Source: Gammaproteobacteria bacterium
GTDB lineage: Bacteria; Pseudomonadota; Gammaproteobacteria; UBA9214
Reading direction: 5' to 3'
Length of the DNA: 16,545 nt
Assembly (NCBI GenBank): GCA_029859555.1
Contig: JAOUCV010000014.1
Span: 1 to 16,545 of the forward strand
In this document: positions 1-7,221 of the stretch, in pieces
Position numbering within the stretch: the stretch's first letter is position 1
How the letters are laid out: each line of letters begins with the position of its first letter
Translations under genes and position numbers: made by a program
The notes under the pieces: model-generated
The model's database searches: none
What the model was told of the DNA's origin: nothing
Seen by the model: the letters and a program-made list of their open reading frames with translations, nothing else

Positions 1-459
1 CATGCCGAGCGCGGACAGCACGAAAGTCATATGTATGATCACATACCACATCAATTTGTCATTGGCGATACTTTGCACCGCCATAAACGCTTTCAACAGG
101 TGGATGGATGAGATGGCAACAATGGATGCGGCCACTTTCTGCTTGAGTGAGCCGGCATCGAGCTTGCCGAGCCATGACAGTTTTTCCTGTCCTTCTTCCA
201 GGTCAATCGCGGAGACGAAGTTTTCGTAGCCACTGAGCATCACCATGACCAGCAGTCCGCCGACCAGGGCCATATCGACGAGGCTGAGGATCACCAGGAC
301 CAGGTCGGCTTCCTTTATGGATAAGATCAGCGGAAATATGTGGAACGCTTCCTGGAAGAATTTAATGCCCAGAAGTAACACGGCCAAACTAAGCCCAAGA
401 TAGATTGGTGCCAGTAACCAGCGACTGGCATACAGGGTGCTTTCTATAATACGTTCCAT
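1..459 (-). CDS. yqhA: UPF0114/YqhA family inner-membrane protein (3' end outside window)
   Basis: Read on the minus strand from the ATG at 459-457, the sequence translates without a stop for 153 codons to the left edge. It begins [18 protein letters not shown] and contains [22 protein letters not shown] and [14 protein letters not shown], which match the E. coli YqhA family closely from the first residue. The family is about 165 residues long, so only roughly a dozen C-terminal residues are missing. Hydrophobic stretches at about residues 13-33, 51-76, 107-117 and from 134 to the edge indicate a multi-pass inner-membrane protein. Its function is not established and I do not assign one. It lies downstream of the tRNA gene on the same strand, after a 151-bp gap that holds a hairpin. 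No strong ribosome-binding site is visible. The start is chosen because it aligns with the family N-terminus. Confidence 0.93.
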   Translation of the reverse strand, partial: MERIIESTLYASRWLLAPIYLGLSLAVLLLGIKFFQEAFHIFPLILSIKEADLVLVILSLVDMALVGGLLVMVMLSGYENFVSAIDLEEGQEKLSWLGKLDAGSLKQKVAASIVAISSIHLLKAFMAVQSIANDKLMWYVIIHMTFVLSALGM

Positions 460-522
460 TGGTGCTGTTCTCTGTTTGGGGTCGACGGATTAACTGGTCA
501 TGTGAGTCAGTGAGGGGCCTTG

Positions 523-567
523 CTCATCCCCCGGGATGCGCCGCTCTGGATGCACCGGGGGACTATG
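523..567 (-). other. Hairpin stretch resembling the 3' end of the upstream group I intron
   Basis: On the minus strand this reads CATAGTCC, then a stem of seven pairs (CCCCCGG at 561-555 with CCGGGGG at 534-528), then GATGAG. The intron upstream ends with the same series: GATAGTCC (P7 3' strand), a CCGG-type P9 hairpin, then GATGAGTG. The matching order suggests a decayed 3' intron stub or a partial duplication. The strip at 559-577 can also be read on the plus strand as a near copy of the spliced anticodon arm (GGGACTATGATCCC against GGGACTCATAATCCC). No U-tract follows, so it is not a standard intrinsic terminator. The rest of the 460-610 gap shows nothing else I can name. Confidence 0.35.
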
Positions 568-610
568 ATCCCTTGGTCTCGATGCTGTAACTATAAGAAT
601 TTTATGAAAT

Positions 611-923
611 TGGTGGGCCTGGAAGGACTCGAACCTTCGACCAAGGGATTCACTCATCCCCGGCATTTCTGCCGGGAGCGGACTATCTCATCACCCACAT
701 TCTGTGAATGGCAGGGTGCGGGACGCTCTTGCCTGTTATTAAGGACACTGTAGCCCTCAGGTAGTCTCTGCACCTTCCGGAAGTGTACTCCCGGCTTGGC
801 TCAGGGTTGCCATCAGCCTTGCTGTTAAGGTTTCCCTGAATTCATCCCGTTCATTTCACGCCTTTCGACGTGAACGCACCTTCTTGATGAGTCCCCTGCT
901 CTAACCAACTGAGCTACAGGCCC
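611..923 (-). tRNA. tRNA-Ile(CAU) interrupted by a group I intron
   Basis: The 5' exon is 923-887 (37 nt) and the 3' exon 650-611 (40 nt, including encoded CCA). Joined, they give a 77-nt tRNA. The acceptor stem is GGGCCTG/CAGGCCC with discriminator A. The D arm contains AGCTCAGTTGGTTAGAGC. The anticodon stem and loop join as GGGGACTCATAATCCCT with anticodon CAT. The T arm is GAAGG-TTCGAGT-CCTTC. The GGGGA..TCCCTTGGTCG arm is characteristic of the minor isoleucine tRNA, whose C34 is changed to lysidine by TilS so that it reads AUA. As I recall, E. coli ileX also lies close downstream of rpoD, which supports this over elongator tRNA-Met. The CAT anticodon alone cannot separate the two. No intrinsic terminator is seen directly after the CCA. 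Confidence 0.93.
651..886 (-). ncRNA. Group I self-splicing intron in the tRNA-Ile anticodon loop
   Basis: This 236-nt insert follows U36 of the anticodon and ends with a G directly before the 3' exon. P1: exon CAU pairs with GUG at 876-874, giving the required U-G pair at the 5' splice site. P2 hairpin carries a GAAA loop near 865. P3: GGGATG (848-843) with CGTCCC (725-720). P4: TCAGGG (839-834) with CCCTGA (806-801). P6 has a CCGGGA/TTCCGG stem. P7: GACTA (766-762) with TAGTC (685-681), inside the conserved GTGCAGAGACTA and GATAGTCC blocks. P8 is CACCC/GGGTG. P9 is CCCGGCA-GAAA-TGCCGGG (676-659). The GGGAAACCTTAAC and ATGGCAACCCTGAGCCAAGC blocks resemble the Azoarcus tRNA-Ile intron, which as I recall occupies the same site. 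No protein is encoded inside it. Extra pairings between P7 and P3 (about 729-761) are unlike the compact Azoarcus core. Confidence 0.93.
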
Positions 924-933
924 GAAGGCGTGT

Positions 934-960
934 ATTCTAGCAACTTTTTGCCTTGGTTAA
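934..960 (-). promoter_or_regulatory. Candidate sigma-70 promoter of the tRNA gene
   Basis: On the minus strand the -10-like box TAGAAT (939-934) lies 10 nt upstream of the tRNA start. A weak -35-like TTAACC (960-955) lies 15 bp further upstream. The -10 box is followed by a GC-rich discriminator, ACACGCC, as is common for stringently controlled stable-RNA promoters. The -10 match is good and the -35 match is poor. Confidence 0.45.
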
Positions 961-985
961 AGATTAATTAACGGATTATGAAAAA

Positions 986-991
986 TATAAT
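986..991 (+). promoter_or_regulatory. Perfect -10 hexamer upstream of the HNH gene
   Basis: TATAAT lies 30 bp before the HNH start in a very AT-rich 924-1021 stretch shared with the divergent tRNA promoter. I see no convincing -35 box at 16-18 bp spacing, and such a hexamer is not rare in AT-rich DNA. Confidence 0.3.
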
Positions 992-1021
992 AAGCTTTAA
1001 TTTGTGTAATACAATGCAAGG

Positions 1022-1387
1022 ATGCTGACATGTTCGCACTGCAAAAAAGAACTTTCGGGCAGGCAGAAAAAATTTTGCTCGCGGCAGTGTAAAAATATTG
1101 TGAATAACCAAAGTCTGCAGAGTTACAAGGCGCAGCAGGCAAGGGGAAGGAAGCGTAAGCTCGAACTGATCAGACTAAAAGGAATGCAGTGCGAGGTGTG
1201 TGGATACAACAACAATTATGCAGCCCTTGAGTTTCATCACGCTGACCCTGAAGCAAAAAAGTTTCAGCTTGATCTACGATCTCTCTCGAACAGAAAGTGG
1301 GAAATAATTCTCGTTGAGGTGAAGAAGTGTGTTCTGTTGTGTTCGAATTGCCACGCTGAGCGGCACAACCCTGATTGTGTTTTATGA
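1022..1387 (+). CDS. Small HNH endonuclease-like zinc protein
   Basis: This 121-residue protein has two cysteine-rich parts. Residues 4-23 (C4, C7, C19, C23) form a likely N-terminal zinc finger. Residues 57-115 form an HNH (beta-beta-alpha-metal) nuclease module: C57-x2-C60, LEFHHADP with H72/H73, then CVLLCSNCHAERH with C107-x2-C110, H111 and H115. Residues 37-53 between them are highly basic, which suits DNA binding. Such proteins nick or cut DNA as restriction, homing or phage enzymes, and the target here is unknown. The gene is divergent from the intron-bearing tRNA (98 bp apart) and convergent with rpoD. By eye its GC is in the mid-40s percent, below its neighbours, suggesting transfer. 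The start is forced by an in-frame TAA at 1007. AAGG abuts the ATG with no spacer, so initiation may be weak. The stop codon sits in the loop of a long inverted repeat. Confidence 0.85.
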   Translation: MLTCSHCKKELSGRQKKFCSRQCKNIVNNQSLQSYKAQQARGRKRKLELIRLKGMQCEVCGYNNNYAALEFHHADPEAKKFQLDLRSLSNRKWEIILVEVKKCVLLCSNCHAERHNPDCVL

Positions 1388-1409
1388 AGGGTTGCGCTGC
1401 TCAGCGTGG
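1351..1409. repeat. 22-bp inverted repeat spanning the 3' end of the HNH gene
   Basis: The arms 1351-1372 and 1388-1409 are complementary at 20 of 22 positions, with a 15-nt loop that contains the HNH stop codon. The left arm encodes the last HNH-motif residues (CHAERHNP). The hairpin separates convergent HNH and rpoD. Neither strand has a U-tract after it, so it may act as an RNA-stability or rho-linked element rather than an intrinsic terminator. Confidence 0.75.
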
Positions 1410-1434
1410 TAGCAGTAGCTGGTGTTGCTCTCGA

Positions 1435-3273
1435 TTACTCGATTTCCAGAAAGCTGCGTAACGGTTCCGAGCGGCTCGGGTGTCGCAGTTTTCGCAGTGC
1501 CTTGGCTTCGATCTGGCGAATACGCTCACGCGTCACGTCAAACTGTTTACCGACTTCTTCGAGCGTGTGGTCGGTGTTCATATCGATACCAAAACGCATT
1601 CTCAGTACCTTGGCCTCACGTGGTGTGAGTCCGGACAAAACACCCTGCGTGGCCTCTTTCAGGCCCTCCATGGAGGCGGAGTCGATCGGGGAGTCGATGT
1701 TCTGATCCTCGATAAAGTCACCCAGATGTGAATCTTCGTCATCACCGATAGGCGTCTCCATGGAGATCGGTTCCTTGGCGATCTTGAGAACCTTGCGTAC
1801 CTTGTCTTCCGGCATGTCCATGCGTTCGGCGAGTTCTTCCGGTGTTGGCTCGCGTCCGATCTCCTGCAGCATCTGGCGGGAAATACGGTTGAGCTTGTTG
1901 ATCGTTTCGATCATGTGTACCGGAATACGGATGGTACGTGCCTGGTCAGCAATCGACCGGGTAATGGCCTGGCGAATCCACCAGGTTGCGTAGGTCGAGA
2001 ACTTGTAGCCACGCCGGTATTCGAACTTGTCGACAGCTTTCATCAGGCCGATATTGCCTTCCTGGATCAGGTCCAGAAACTGCAGGCCGCGGTTGGTGTA
2101 TTTCTTCGCAATGGAAATAACCAGTCGCAGGTTGGCCTCGACCATTTCTTTCTTGGCGCGTCTCGCTTTCGCTTCACCGATCGACATGCGCCGGTTGATA
2201 TCCTTGATTTCAGGAATGTTCATGTGCGCACTGTTCTGTAATGCGAGCAGCTTGTTTTGTGCGCGCACTATTTCATCCTTGTATTGCGCGAGCTGTGCAG
2301 CGTACTTCTGGCCGCCAGTGACCTGGCCGTCTATCCAGGCAAGGTCTGTTTCGTTATTCGGGAACGAAGTGATGAAATCCCTGCGCGGCATACCTGCGCG
2401 GGTAACACAGGTATCCATGATGTGACGTTCATGGGTACGAATGCGTTTGATGATCTGGCGCAGGTTGGTATTCAGGATGTCGACAATGCGCGGAACCAGT
2501 TTCAGCGAAAGGATCTGCTCCGCCAGCTGTGCGCGCAGTTTTTCTATGCGTGCTGTACTTTTGCCGCCCTTGGCAATGGCCGTGACCAGTTGCTTGTAGA
2601 CTTTCTCCATGTCGACGAAGCGTTCACGTGACTCTTCCGGATCCGGCCCGGTGTCGACAGGTGCTTCCTCTTCATCGTCATCATTTGTATCAGAATTGTT
2701 TTCGCCAGCAGCCTGGGCTGCCTGGGGTGCCTGCGGTGCGGGTATTTCAGGCTCTTCGGCGTTGAGGTCAATGAATCCGGTGATCAGGTCGGTCAGACGC
2801 ATTTCGCCGGCCTCGACCCTTTCGTAACCACGCAGTAATGTTGCGGCGGTCTCGGGAAAAATGGCGAGCGCCCGGATGACCTGGTTCAGGCCATCCTCAA
2901 TGCGCTTGGCGATAACAATCTCGCCTTCACGTGTCAGCAGTTCAACGGTACCCATTTCACGCATGTACATGCGCACCGGATCAGTAGTCCGGCCGAACTC
3001 GCTGTTAACGGTAACCAGGTTGGCGGCGGCTTCCTCGGCCGCATCATCATCGGCAGTATTCTTGGTGCTGGCAAGCAACAGTGAATCGGTGTCCGGTGCA
3101 ACTTCATGCACCAGAATGCCCATATCGTTGATCATGCCGATGATGTCTTCGATCTGCTGCGGGTCAACAATGTCTTCCGGCAGGTGGTCGTTGACCTCGG
3201 CATAGGTGAGGAAGCCTTGCTCCTTACCTTTCTCTATCAGCAGTTTCAGTCTTGATTGTTGGTCTTTGTCCAT
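1435..3273 (-). CDS. rpoD: RNA polymerase primary sigma factor (sigma-70, RpoD)
   Basis: This 612-residue protein is the housekeeping sigma subunit that directs core RNA polymerase to -10/-35 promoters. The length matches E. coli RpoD (613). Region 1.1 is at about 1-80 ([19 protein letters not shown]). Region 1.2 follows at about 94-128 ([20 protein letters not shown]). A non-conserved region with an acidic, Ala/Pro-rich insert lies at about 172-215. Region 2 is at about 378-450 ([36 protein letters not shown]). Region 3 is at about 455-540. Region 4.2 has a helix-turn-helix at about 571-597 ([20 protein letters not shown]). I chose the start [10 protein letters not shown] (3273) rather than the ATG 39 bp upstream because it aligns with the family N-terminus. 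It is the last gene of rpsU-yqeY-dnaG-rpoD, 134 bp after dnaG, a gap that could hold its own promoter. Confidence 0.98.
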   Translation of the reverse strand: MDKDQQSRLKLLIEKGKEQGFLTYAEVNDHLPEDIVDPQQIEDIIGMINDMGILVHEVAPDTDSLLLASTKNTADDDAAEEAAANLVTVNSEFGRTTDPVRMYMREMGTVELLTREGEIVIAKRIEDGLNQVIRALAIFPETAATLLRGYERVEAGEMRLTDLITGFIDLNAEEPEIPAPQAPQAAQAAGENNSDTNDDDEEEAPVDTGPDPEESRERFVDMEKVYKQLVTAIAKGGKSTARIEKLRAQLAEQILSLKLVPRIVDILNTNLRQIIKRIRTHERHIMDTCVTRAGMPRRDFITSFPNNETDLAWIDGQVTGGQKYAAQLAQYKDEIVRAQNKLLALQNSAHMNIPEIKDINRRMSIGEAKARRAKKEMVEANLRLVISIAKKYTNRGLQFLDLIQEGNIGLMKAVDKFEYRRGYKFSTYATWWIRQAITRSIADQARTIRIPVHMIETINKLNRISRQMLQEIGREPTPEELAERMDMPEDKVRKVLKIAKEPISMETPIGDDEDSHLGDFIEDQNIDSPIDSASMEGLKEATQGVLSGLTPREAKVLRMRFGIDMNTDHTLEEVGKQFDVTRERIRQIEAKALRKLRHPSRSEPLRSFLEIE

Positions 3274-3333
3274 AGTCATCCGCAGGCAGGTCAGTGCCCG
3301 TAAACAGTCCACTCAGAGGAGGTCGAAATTAAT

Positions 3334-3360
3334 CCACCAGTATAGACGAGTATATGGTGG
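3334..3360 (-). other. Hairpin in the dnaG-rpoD intergenic leader
   Basis: CCACCA-TATA type arms (3334-3344 and 3351-3360) form about ten pairs with one bulged base and a six-base loop. No U-tract follows on either strand. It sits 61 bp before the rpoD start. In E. coli this gap carries an mRNA processing site and heat-inducible promoters, so a role in differential rpoD expression is possible but not shown. I found no convincing promoter in the gap. Confidence 0.4.
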
Positions 3361-3407
3361 CGAGCCATATTAAATACAAGCCAGAATTTTGACTATAAAT
3401 GTGCCGG

Positions 3408-5180
3408 TTAGTTCTGGCGCACCTTGTGACTCTGCAGCAACAGCTCCCCGTATTCCTGTTTTTCGGCACGGCTGAGTTGCCGCTGGCTTTGCTCGGATCC
3501 CAGAAAATTTATACGATTTTCAATATATTGGAGTTGTATTTCATTCAGATGGCCGCGCAGGTCGGCGACCAGCTCCAGATCATCCAGCGGTGGATTCCAA
3601 TGGGCCAGTTTGCTCAGAAAACGGCTTTCTTCACGCCCGCGCCAGTGTTCCAGTACGGCGCCGGTACTCAGGTCGGGGTGTTGCCGGAGCAATTCCAGCA
3701 CCTCGACCAGCAGCGGCACGCCGGCCACGTCGCAGTGCTGCAGGAAGTCAGGTTGCTGAATCTCTGCTGCCAGTGATGGTTGATACAGGAGCAACTCAAG
3801 GGCTTGTCTGACCGGGCTTTTTCCAGTTGATTGGCGCACCGGCCTTGCTTGCGGCGCTGCGGCGGTGGTGGTTTCCGGCAATGGTATTTCCAGACGGCCG
3901 GTAATCCGTTCAACCGTTGTTTGCGCCAGCGCAGCGAGTTGTTCGACCATGAGCTGCCGAAACGTGCTATCGGGCAATGTTCCCAGCAAGGGTTTCGCAT
4001 CGGTTACCAGCCGCGCGCGGCCGTCGATGCTGTTGATGTCCAGTCGCGACGTCAGTCGCTCGAAGAAAAATTCCGACAGGTGAGTGGCGCTGGCTATCTG
4101 TTGTTCCAGTGCCTGCTTGCCGATTTTTCGAACCAGCGAGTCCGGGTCTTCGCCGTCCGGCAGGAACAGGAAGCGGGCTTCACGGCCATCGCGCAGCACC
4201 GGCAAGGTGTTTTCCAGTGCACGCCAGGCCGCTTCTCGCCCGGCACGATCGCCATCGAAGCAGAAAACCACCTCGGGTACGGTGCGGAACAGGCGTTCCA
4301 GGTGTTCATGGGTGGTGGCCGTACCCAGTGTTGCCACTGCATAGTTAATATCAAACTGCGCCAGCGCAACCACGTCCATGTAGCCCTCGACCACGAGGAT
4401 GCGTTCCAGTTTGCGTACCGCACGGCGTGCTTCAAACAGGCCGTACAGCTCCTGACCTTTATGAAACACCGGAGATTCGGAACTGTTCAGGTACTTCGGG
4501 GTACTGTCGTCCAGCACCCGACCGCCGAAACCGATGCTGCGGCCACGCCGGTCGCGAATCGGGAACTGGATGCGATCGCGAAAGCGGTCATAGCTGCCGT
4601 CGCCTTTTTCCCGTTCCACCGTGAGACCCAGTTCCAGCAGTTGTTTGCGGACCGTGTTGTCAGCATTGAGTGCAGCGGCAAGGTTTTCCCAGCCGGGTGG
4701 TGCATAACCGATGTTGAAACGTGCGGCGACATCACCGGTGAGTCCGCGTTGTTTCAGGTAATCAATTGCCCGGCTTGCCTGGGGATGACTGCGCAGTTGT
4801 TCCCGGTAATAGTCGGCAACCCGTTCCAGCAGCGCATAGTGAGGCAGCGTTGAAGGCGCCTGCGTCTGCTTGCCAGTTGTTTCTTTCGGCACTTCCAGTC
4901 CTGCGCGACGCGCCAGTTCTTCAATGGCCTCGACGAATTCCATGTGCTCATAATCGATCAGGAAGGAGATCGCGGTGCCGTTCGCGCCGCAGCCAAAGCA
5001 ATGGTAAAACTGCTTCACCTGGCTGACCGTGAACGAGGGTGTTTTTTCGTCGTGAAAGGGACAACAGGCCTTGAACTCGCGGCCGGCTTTTTTCAACGGC
5101 ACACGTGTGTCTATGACCTCAACAATATCCGTGCGGTTGAGAACTTCGTCGATAAAAGACTGGGGGATACGGCCGACCAT
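3408..5180 (-). CDS. dnaG: DNA primase DnaG
   Basis: This 590-residue primase makes RNA primers for chromosome replication at the fork, working with DnaB helicase. The N-terminal CHC2 zinc-binding domain has C40-x2-H43 and C61-x2-C64 (CCPFHDEKTPSF, HCFGCGANG). The central catalytic core includes RIQFPIRDRRGRSIGFGGR and a TOPRIM fold with VVEGYMDVVAL, FCFDGDRAGREAA and LPDGEDPDS, which hold the acidic metal ligands. The C-terminal part (about 440-590) is more divergent, as expected of the helicase-interaction domain. I chose the start MVGRIPQSFIDEVL (5180), which aligns with E. coli MAGRIP. Reading on upstream adds 29 unrelated residues. No clear Shine-Dalgarno precedes it. It lies between yqeY and rpoD in the macromolecular-synthesis operon. 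Confidence 0.97.
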   Translation of the reverse strand: MVGRIPQSFIDEVLNRTDIVEVIDTRVPLKKAGREFKACCPFHDEKTPSFTVSQVKQFYHCFGCGANGTAISFLIDYEHMEFVEAIEELARRAGLEVPKETTGKQTQAPSTLPHYALLERVADYYREQLRSHPQASRAIDYLKQRGLTGDVAARFNIGYAPPGWENLAAALNADNTVRKQLLELGLTVEREKGDGSYDRFRDRIQFPIRDRRGRSIGFGGRVLDDSTPKYLNSSESPVFHKGQELYGLFEARRAVRKLERILVVEGYMDVVALAQFDINYAVATLGTATTHEHLERLFRTVPEVVFCFDGDRAGREAAWRALENTLPVLRDGREARFLFLPDGEDPDSLVRKIGKQALEQQIASATHLSEFFFERLTSRLDINSIDGRARLVTDAKPLLGTLPDSTFRQLMVEQLAALAQTTVERITGRLEIPLPETTTAAAPQARPVRQSTGKSPVRQALELLLYQPSLAAEIQQPDFLQHCDVAGVPLLVEVLELLRQHPDLSTGAVLEHWRGREESRFLSKLAHWNPPLDDLELVADLRGHLNEIQLQYIENRINFLGSEQSQRQLSRAEKQEYGELLLQSHKVRQN

Positions 5181-5288
5181 GTCAGCAAGATTAAAGCGGA
5201 TAGGGCATGAATGAAAGCCGGTGACTGCTGTTTTGCTGTTTGAATAGCCGACGGATGCGGCGCGCAAGACGGGGTGAAACGGCTTTGC

Positions 5289-5732
5289 TTAGCCCAGCCT
5301 GGCCTTGATCATGGCGCTGACGGCACCCATGTCAGCGCGGCCCTGCAGTTTGGGTTTTAGCTGTCCCATTACCTTGCCCATGTCCTTGATGGACGCAGCA
5401 CCGGTGGCGGCCATGGTCTCGTCAATGAGCGCGGCAATTTCTGCTTCACCGAGTTGCTCGGGGAGATAGGTCTTGATGATGTCCAGCTCGCTGACTTCCT
5501 GTGCAATCAGGTCATCACGCGCGGCTTTTTCAAACTGGCTGATGGACTCGCGTCGTTGCTTGCACATCTTGTCGAGCAGCGACAGCAGCTGCGTATCATC
5601 CAGCTCGATACGCTCGTCGACTTCCTGTTGCTTGATGGCGGCGGTGATCAGCCGCAGGGTTGCAAGACGTGGCTTGTCCTTGGCCCGCATGGCATCTTTG
5701 ACATCGTCGGTGATGCGGTCCTTGAGTGACAT
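5289..5732 (-). CDS. yqeY: YqeY/GatB-like domain protein
   Basis: This 147-residue protein begins MSLKDRITDDVKDAMRAKDK and contains LATLRLITAAIKQQEVDER, YLPEQLGEAEI and DMGKVMGQLKPKLQGRADM, the hallmarks of the YqeY family. The family resembles the C-terminal domain of the GatB amidotransferase subunit and is thought to contact tRNA, but its role is not settled. The start at 5732 is preferred over an ATG 24 bp upstream because the family begins at MSLK-type sequences. It begins 20 bp after the rpsU stop and ends 108 bp before dnaG. An rpsU-yqeY-dnaG arrangement is common in many proteobacteria, while E. coli lacks yqeY here. Co-transcription with rpsU and dnaG is inferred from spacing and strand. 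Confidence 0.94.
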   Translation of the reverse strand: MSLKDRITDDVKDAMRAKDKPRLATLRLITAAIKQQEVDERIELDDTQLLSLLDKMCKQRRESISQFEKAARDDLIAQEVSELDIIKTYLPEQLGEAEIAALIDETMAATGAASIKDMGKVMGQLKPKLQGRADMGAVSAMIKARLG

Positions 5733-5752
5733 CCGTTCAGTACAGCCTGGTG

Positions 5753-5968
5753 TCAATACATGCGGACGCGGCGCGCAAGTTCGCGAGAAACTTTTTTCTG
5801 CGAGCGTTTTACCGCTGCTGCCATTTTGCGTTTGCGTTCCTGCGTGGGTTTTTCATAAAACTCGCGACGGCGTACTTCAGCGAGGATGCCGGCTTTTTCA
5901 CAGGCGCGCTTGAAGCGACGAATGGCGATTTCGAAGGGTTCGTTATCTTTTACACGTACATTTGGCAT
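5753..5968 (-). CDS. rpsU: 30S ribosomal protein bS21 (RpsU)
   Basis: This 71-residue basic protein ([20 protein letters not shown], then [18 protein letters not shown]) aligns along its whole length with E. coli S21, which is also 71 residues. S21 binds the 30S platform near the 3' end of 16S rRNA and aids translation initiation. The start at 5968 is fixed by homology. GGAAT lies 5 bp upstream of it. A much longer reading frame continues upstream but has no family support. It is first in rpsU-yqeY-dnaG-rpoD and is driven by a well-formed promoter at 6009-6037, divergent from tsaD. Confidence 0.98.
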   Translation of the reverse strand: MPNVRVKDNEPFEIAIRRFKRACEKAGILAEVRRREFYEKPTQERKRKMAAAVKRSQKKVSRELARRVRMY

Positions 5969-6008
5969 ACAAATTCCAGCTAATACAGCACTGTTAATCG
6001 GGCTGCGC

Positions 6009-6037
6009 ATTCTATACATCTCGGCGGGAAAAGGCAA
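6009..6037 (-). promoter_or_regulatory. Sigma-70 promoter of the rpsU-yqeY-dnaG-rpoD operon
   Basis: On the minus strand, the -35 TTGCCT (6037-6032), a 17-bp spacer and the -10 TAGAAT (6014-6009) lie about 40 bp before the rpsU start. Spacing is ideal and each box matches at four or five of six positions. The predicted leader is short, with the SD GGAAT. Confidence 0.65.
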
Positions 6038-6079
6038 AATTTCCTTGTGTAACAAGCGCCGGGGGTTACCATACAGGCC

Positions 6080-7105
6080 ATGATTGTACTGGGTATCGAG
6101 ACTTCCTGTGATGAAACCGGGGTTGCTGTCTATGACAGCGAGCGCGGTCTGCTGGGCGATGCGCTGTATAGCCAGGTCGGGCTGCACGCCAAATACGGCG
6201 GCGTGGTACCGGAGCTGGCGTCCCGGGATCACGTCCGCAAGCTGTTGCCGATTATTACTCAAGCGATTGATATATCGAATATTAACAAAAATGATATCAC
6301 CGGTGTCGCCTATACCGCCGGGCCTGGCCTGGTGGGGGCCTTGCTGGTCGGGGCCACCGCCGGTCGCTGCATGGCATGGACCTGGGGGGTGCCGGCGGTC
6401 GCTGTTCACCACATGGAAGGCCACCTGCTGGCACCGATGCTGGAGGCTGATCCGCCGGAATTCCCGTTTCTGGCGCTACTGGTCTCGGGCGGCCACTCCC
6501 TGCTGGTCGAGGTAGGCGGGGTGGGTGACTACCGGGTACTGGGCGATTCCATTGATGATGCCGTGGGCGAGGCCTTTGACAAGACCGCGAGCTTGCTGGG
6601 CTTGCCCTATCCCGGCGGCCCGGCGCTGGCGGCTCTGGCGCTGCAGGGCGATCCCGCGCGCTTCACCTTCCCGCGACCCATGACCAACCGCCCGGGCCTC
6701 GATTTCAGCTTCAGTGGCCTGAAGACCTTTGCCATGAATGCCTGGCGGGATTCAGGCCAGTCTGATCAGGACCGTGCTGATATCGCTCGTGCTTTTGAAG
6801 ATGCGGTGGTCGATACCATGGTGATCAAGTGTCGTCGGGCGCTGGCCGCAACCGGCTTGAAAACGCTGGTGATCGCCGGTGGCGTTGGTGCCAATGTGCG
6901 CCTGCGACAGCGCTTGCGCGAATTAATGGAGGCATCGGACGGGCGTGTCTGTTATCCGCGGCCGGCATTTTGTACTGATAATGGCGCCATGATCGCCTAT
7001 GCCGGCTATCGGCGGTTACAGGCCGGTGAGCACGAAAGCCTGAGTATCAAGGCCACGCCGCGCTGGTCACTGGAAGAATTAACGACGCTTGATAAAGAAC
7101 TGTAG
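6080..7105 (+). CDS. tsaD: tRNA N6-adenosine threonylcarbamoyltransferase TsaD
   Basis: This 341-residue enzyme transfers the threonylcarbamoyl group to A37 of ANN-decoding tRNAs, working with TsaB, TsaE and TsaC. The ASKHA fold opens with [19 protein letters not shown]. The metal-binding HHMEGH motif gives H111 and H115, matching the E. coli positions. [34 protein letters not shown] and [13 protein letters not shown] are all present. It is divergent from rpsU across 111 bp. A weak TTGTGT (6045-6050)/TACCAT (6067-6072) promoter would start transcription at about 6079, giving a nearly leaderless mRNA, and no SD is visible. The small palindrome CTTGTgtaACAAG (6044-6056) overlaps that -35. Its TAG stop lies inside a REPIN repeat. 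The tRNA-Ile(CAU) of this window, which reads AUA, would be one of its substrates. Confidence 0.98.
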   Translation: MIVLGIETSCDETGVAVYDSERGLLGDALYSQVGLHAKYGGVVPELASRDHVRKLLPIITQAIDISNINKNDITGVAYTAGPGLVGALLVGATAGRCMAWTWGVPAVAVHHMEGHLLAPMLEADPPEFPFLALLVSGGHSLLVEVGGVGDYRVLGDSIDDAVGEAFDKTASLLGLPYPGGPALAALALQGDPARFTFPRPMTNRPGLDFSFSGLKTFAMNAWRDSGQSDQDRADIARAFEDAVVDTMVIKCRRALAATGLKTLVIAGGVGANVRLRQRLRELMEASDGRVCYPRPAFCTDNGAMIAYAGYRRLQAGEHESLSIKATPRWSLEELTTLDKEL

Positions 7106-7168
7106 GAGCGGGCCCTGTCCGCGACCGCGGTGTAAAAACAACTCTCGCGGACAAGGTCCGCTCCTACA
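7101..7168. repeat. REPIN-like doublet 1 (inverted REP pair)
   Basis: Two 24-nt inverted arms (7101-7124 and 7145-7168), of type TGTAGGAGCGG...TGTCCGCGA, differ at about two positions and enclose a short A-rich loop. This resembles the widespread GTAGGAGCGG-type REP sequences of Pseudomonas and other gammaproteobacteria, which are mobilised by RAYT (TnpA-REP) transposases. The tsaD stop codon TAG (7103-7105) is part of the left arm. Confidence 0.85.
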
Positions 7169-7181
7169 AGTTATTTTTTTT
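7101..7181 (+). terminator. Likely tsaD terminator formed by REPIN 1 plus a T8 tract
   Basis: The REPIN stem is followed, after CAAGTTA, by eight T residues (7174-7181) on the plus strand. The tract is about 5 nt from the stem base, so it may act as a rho-independent terminator for tsaD, which faces plsY. Efficiency is uncertain because the stem overlaps the stop codon and the spacing is long. Confidence 0.5.
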
Positions 7182-7221
7182 ACCATTCTCGTAACTGATA
7201 AGGCTGCGCTTGGTCTATGAG

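Noticed and set aside
559..577. Possible second tRNA on the plus strand, from the anticodon-arm-like strip
   Set aside because: There is no matching acceptor, D or T arm around it. Only the anticodon-arm similarity exists, so it is treated as a possible relic and not a gene.
520..753. 77-codon open frame on the plus strand
   Set aside because: It runs antisense through the tRNA 3' exon and intron. The translation contains GLEGLEPSTKG, the well-known spurious peptide from reverse-read tRNA ends.
3831..4853. 340-codon open frame on the plus strand
   Set aside because: It lies wholly antisense to dnaG, whose conserved primase motifs are unambiguous. The translation has no recognisable domain and is a GC-driven shadow frame.
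5969..6424. Long N-terminal extension of the rpsU frame
   Set aside because: S21 is 71 residues and begins MPNVRVK. The extension runs antisense through tsaD and across the rpsU promoter, with no family support.
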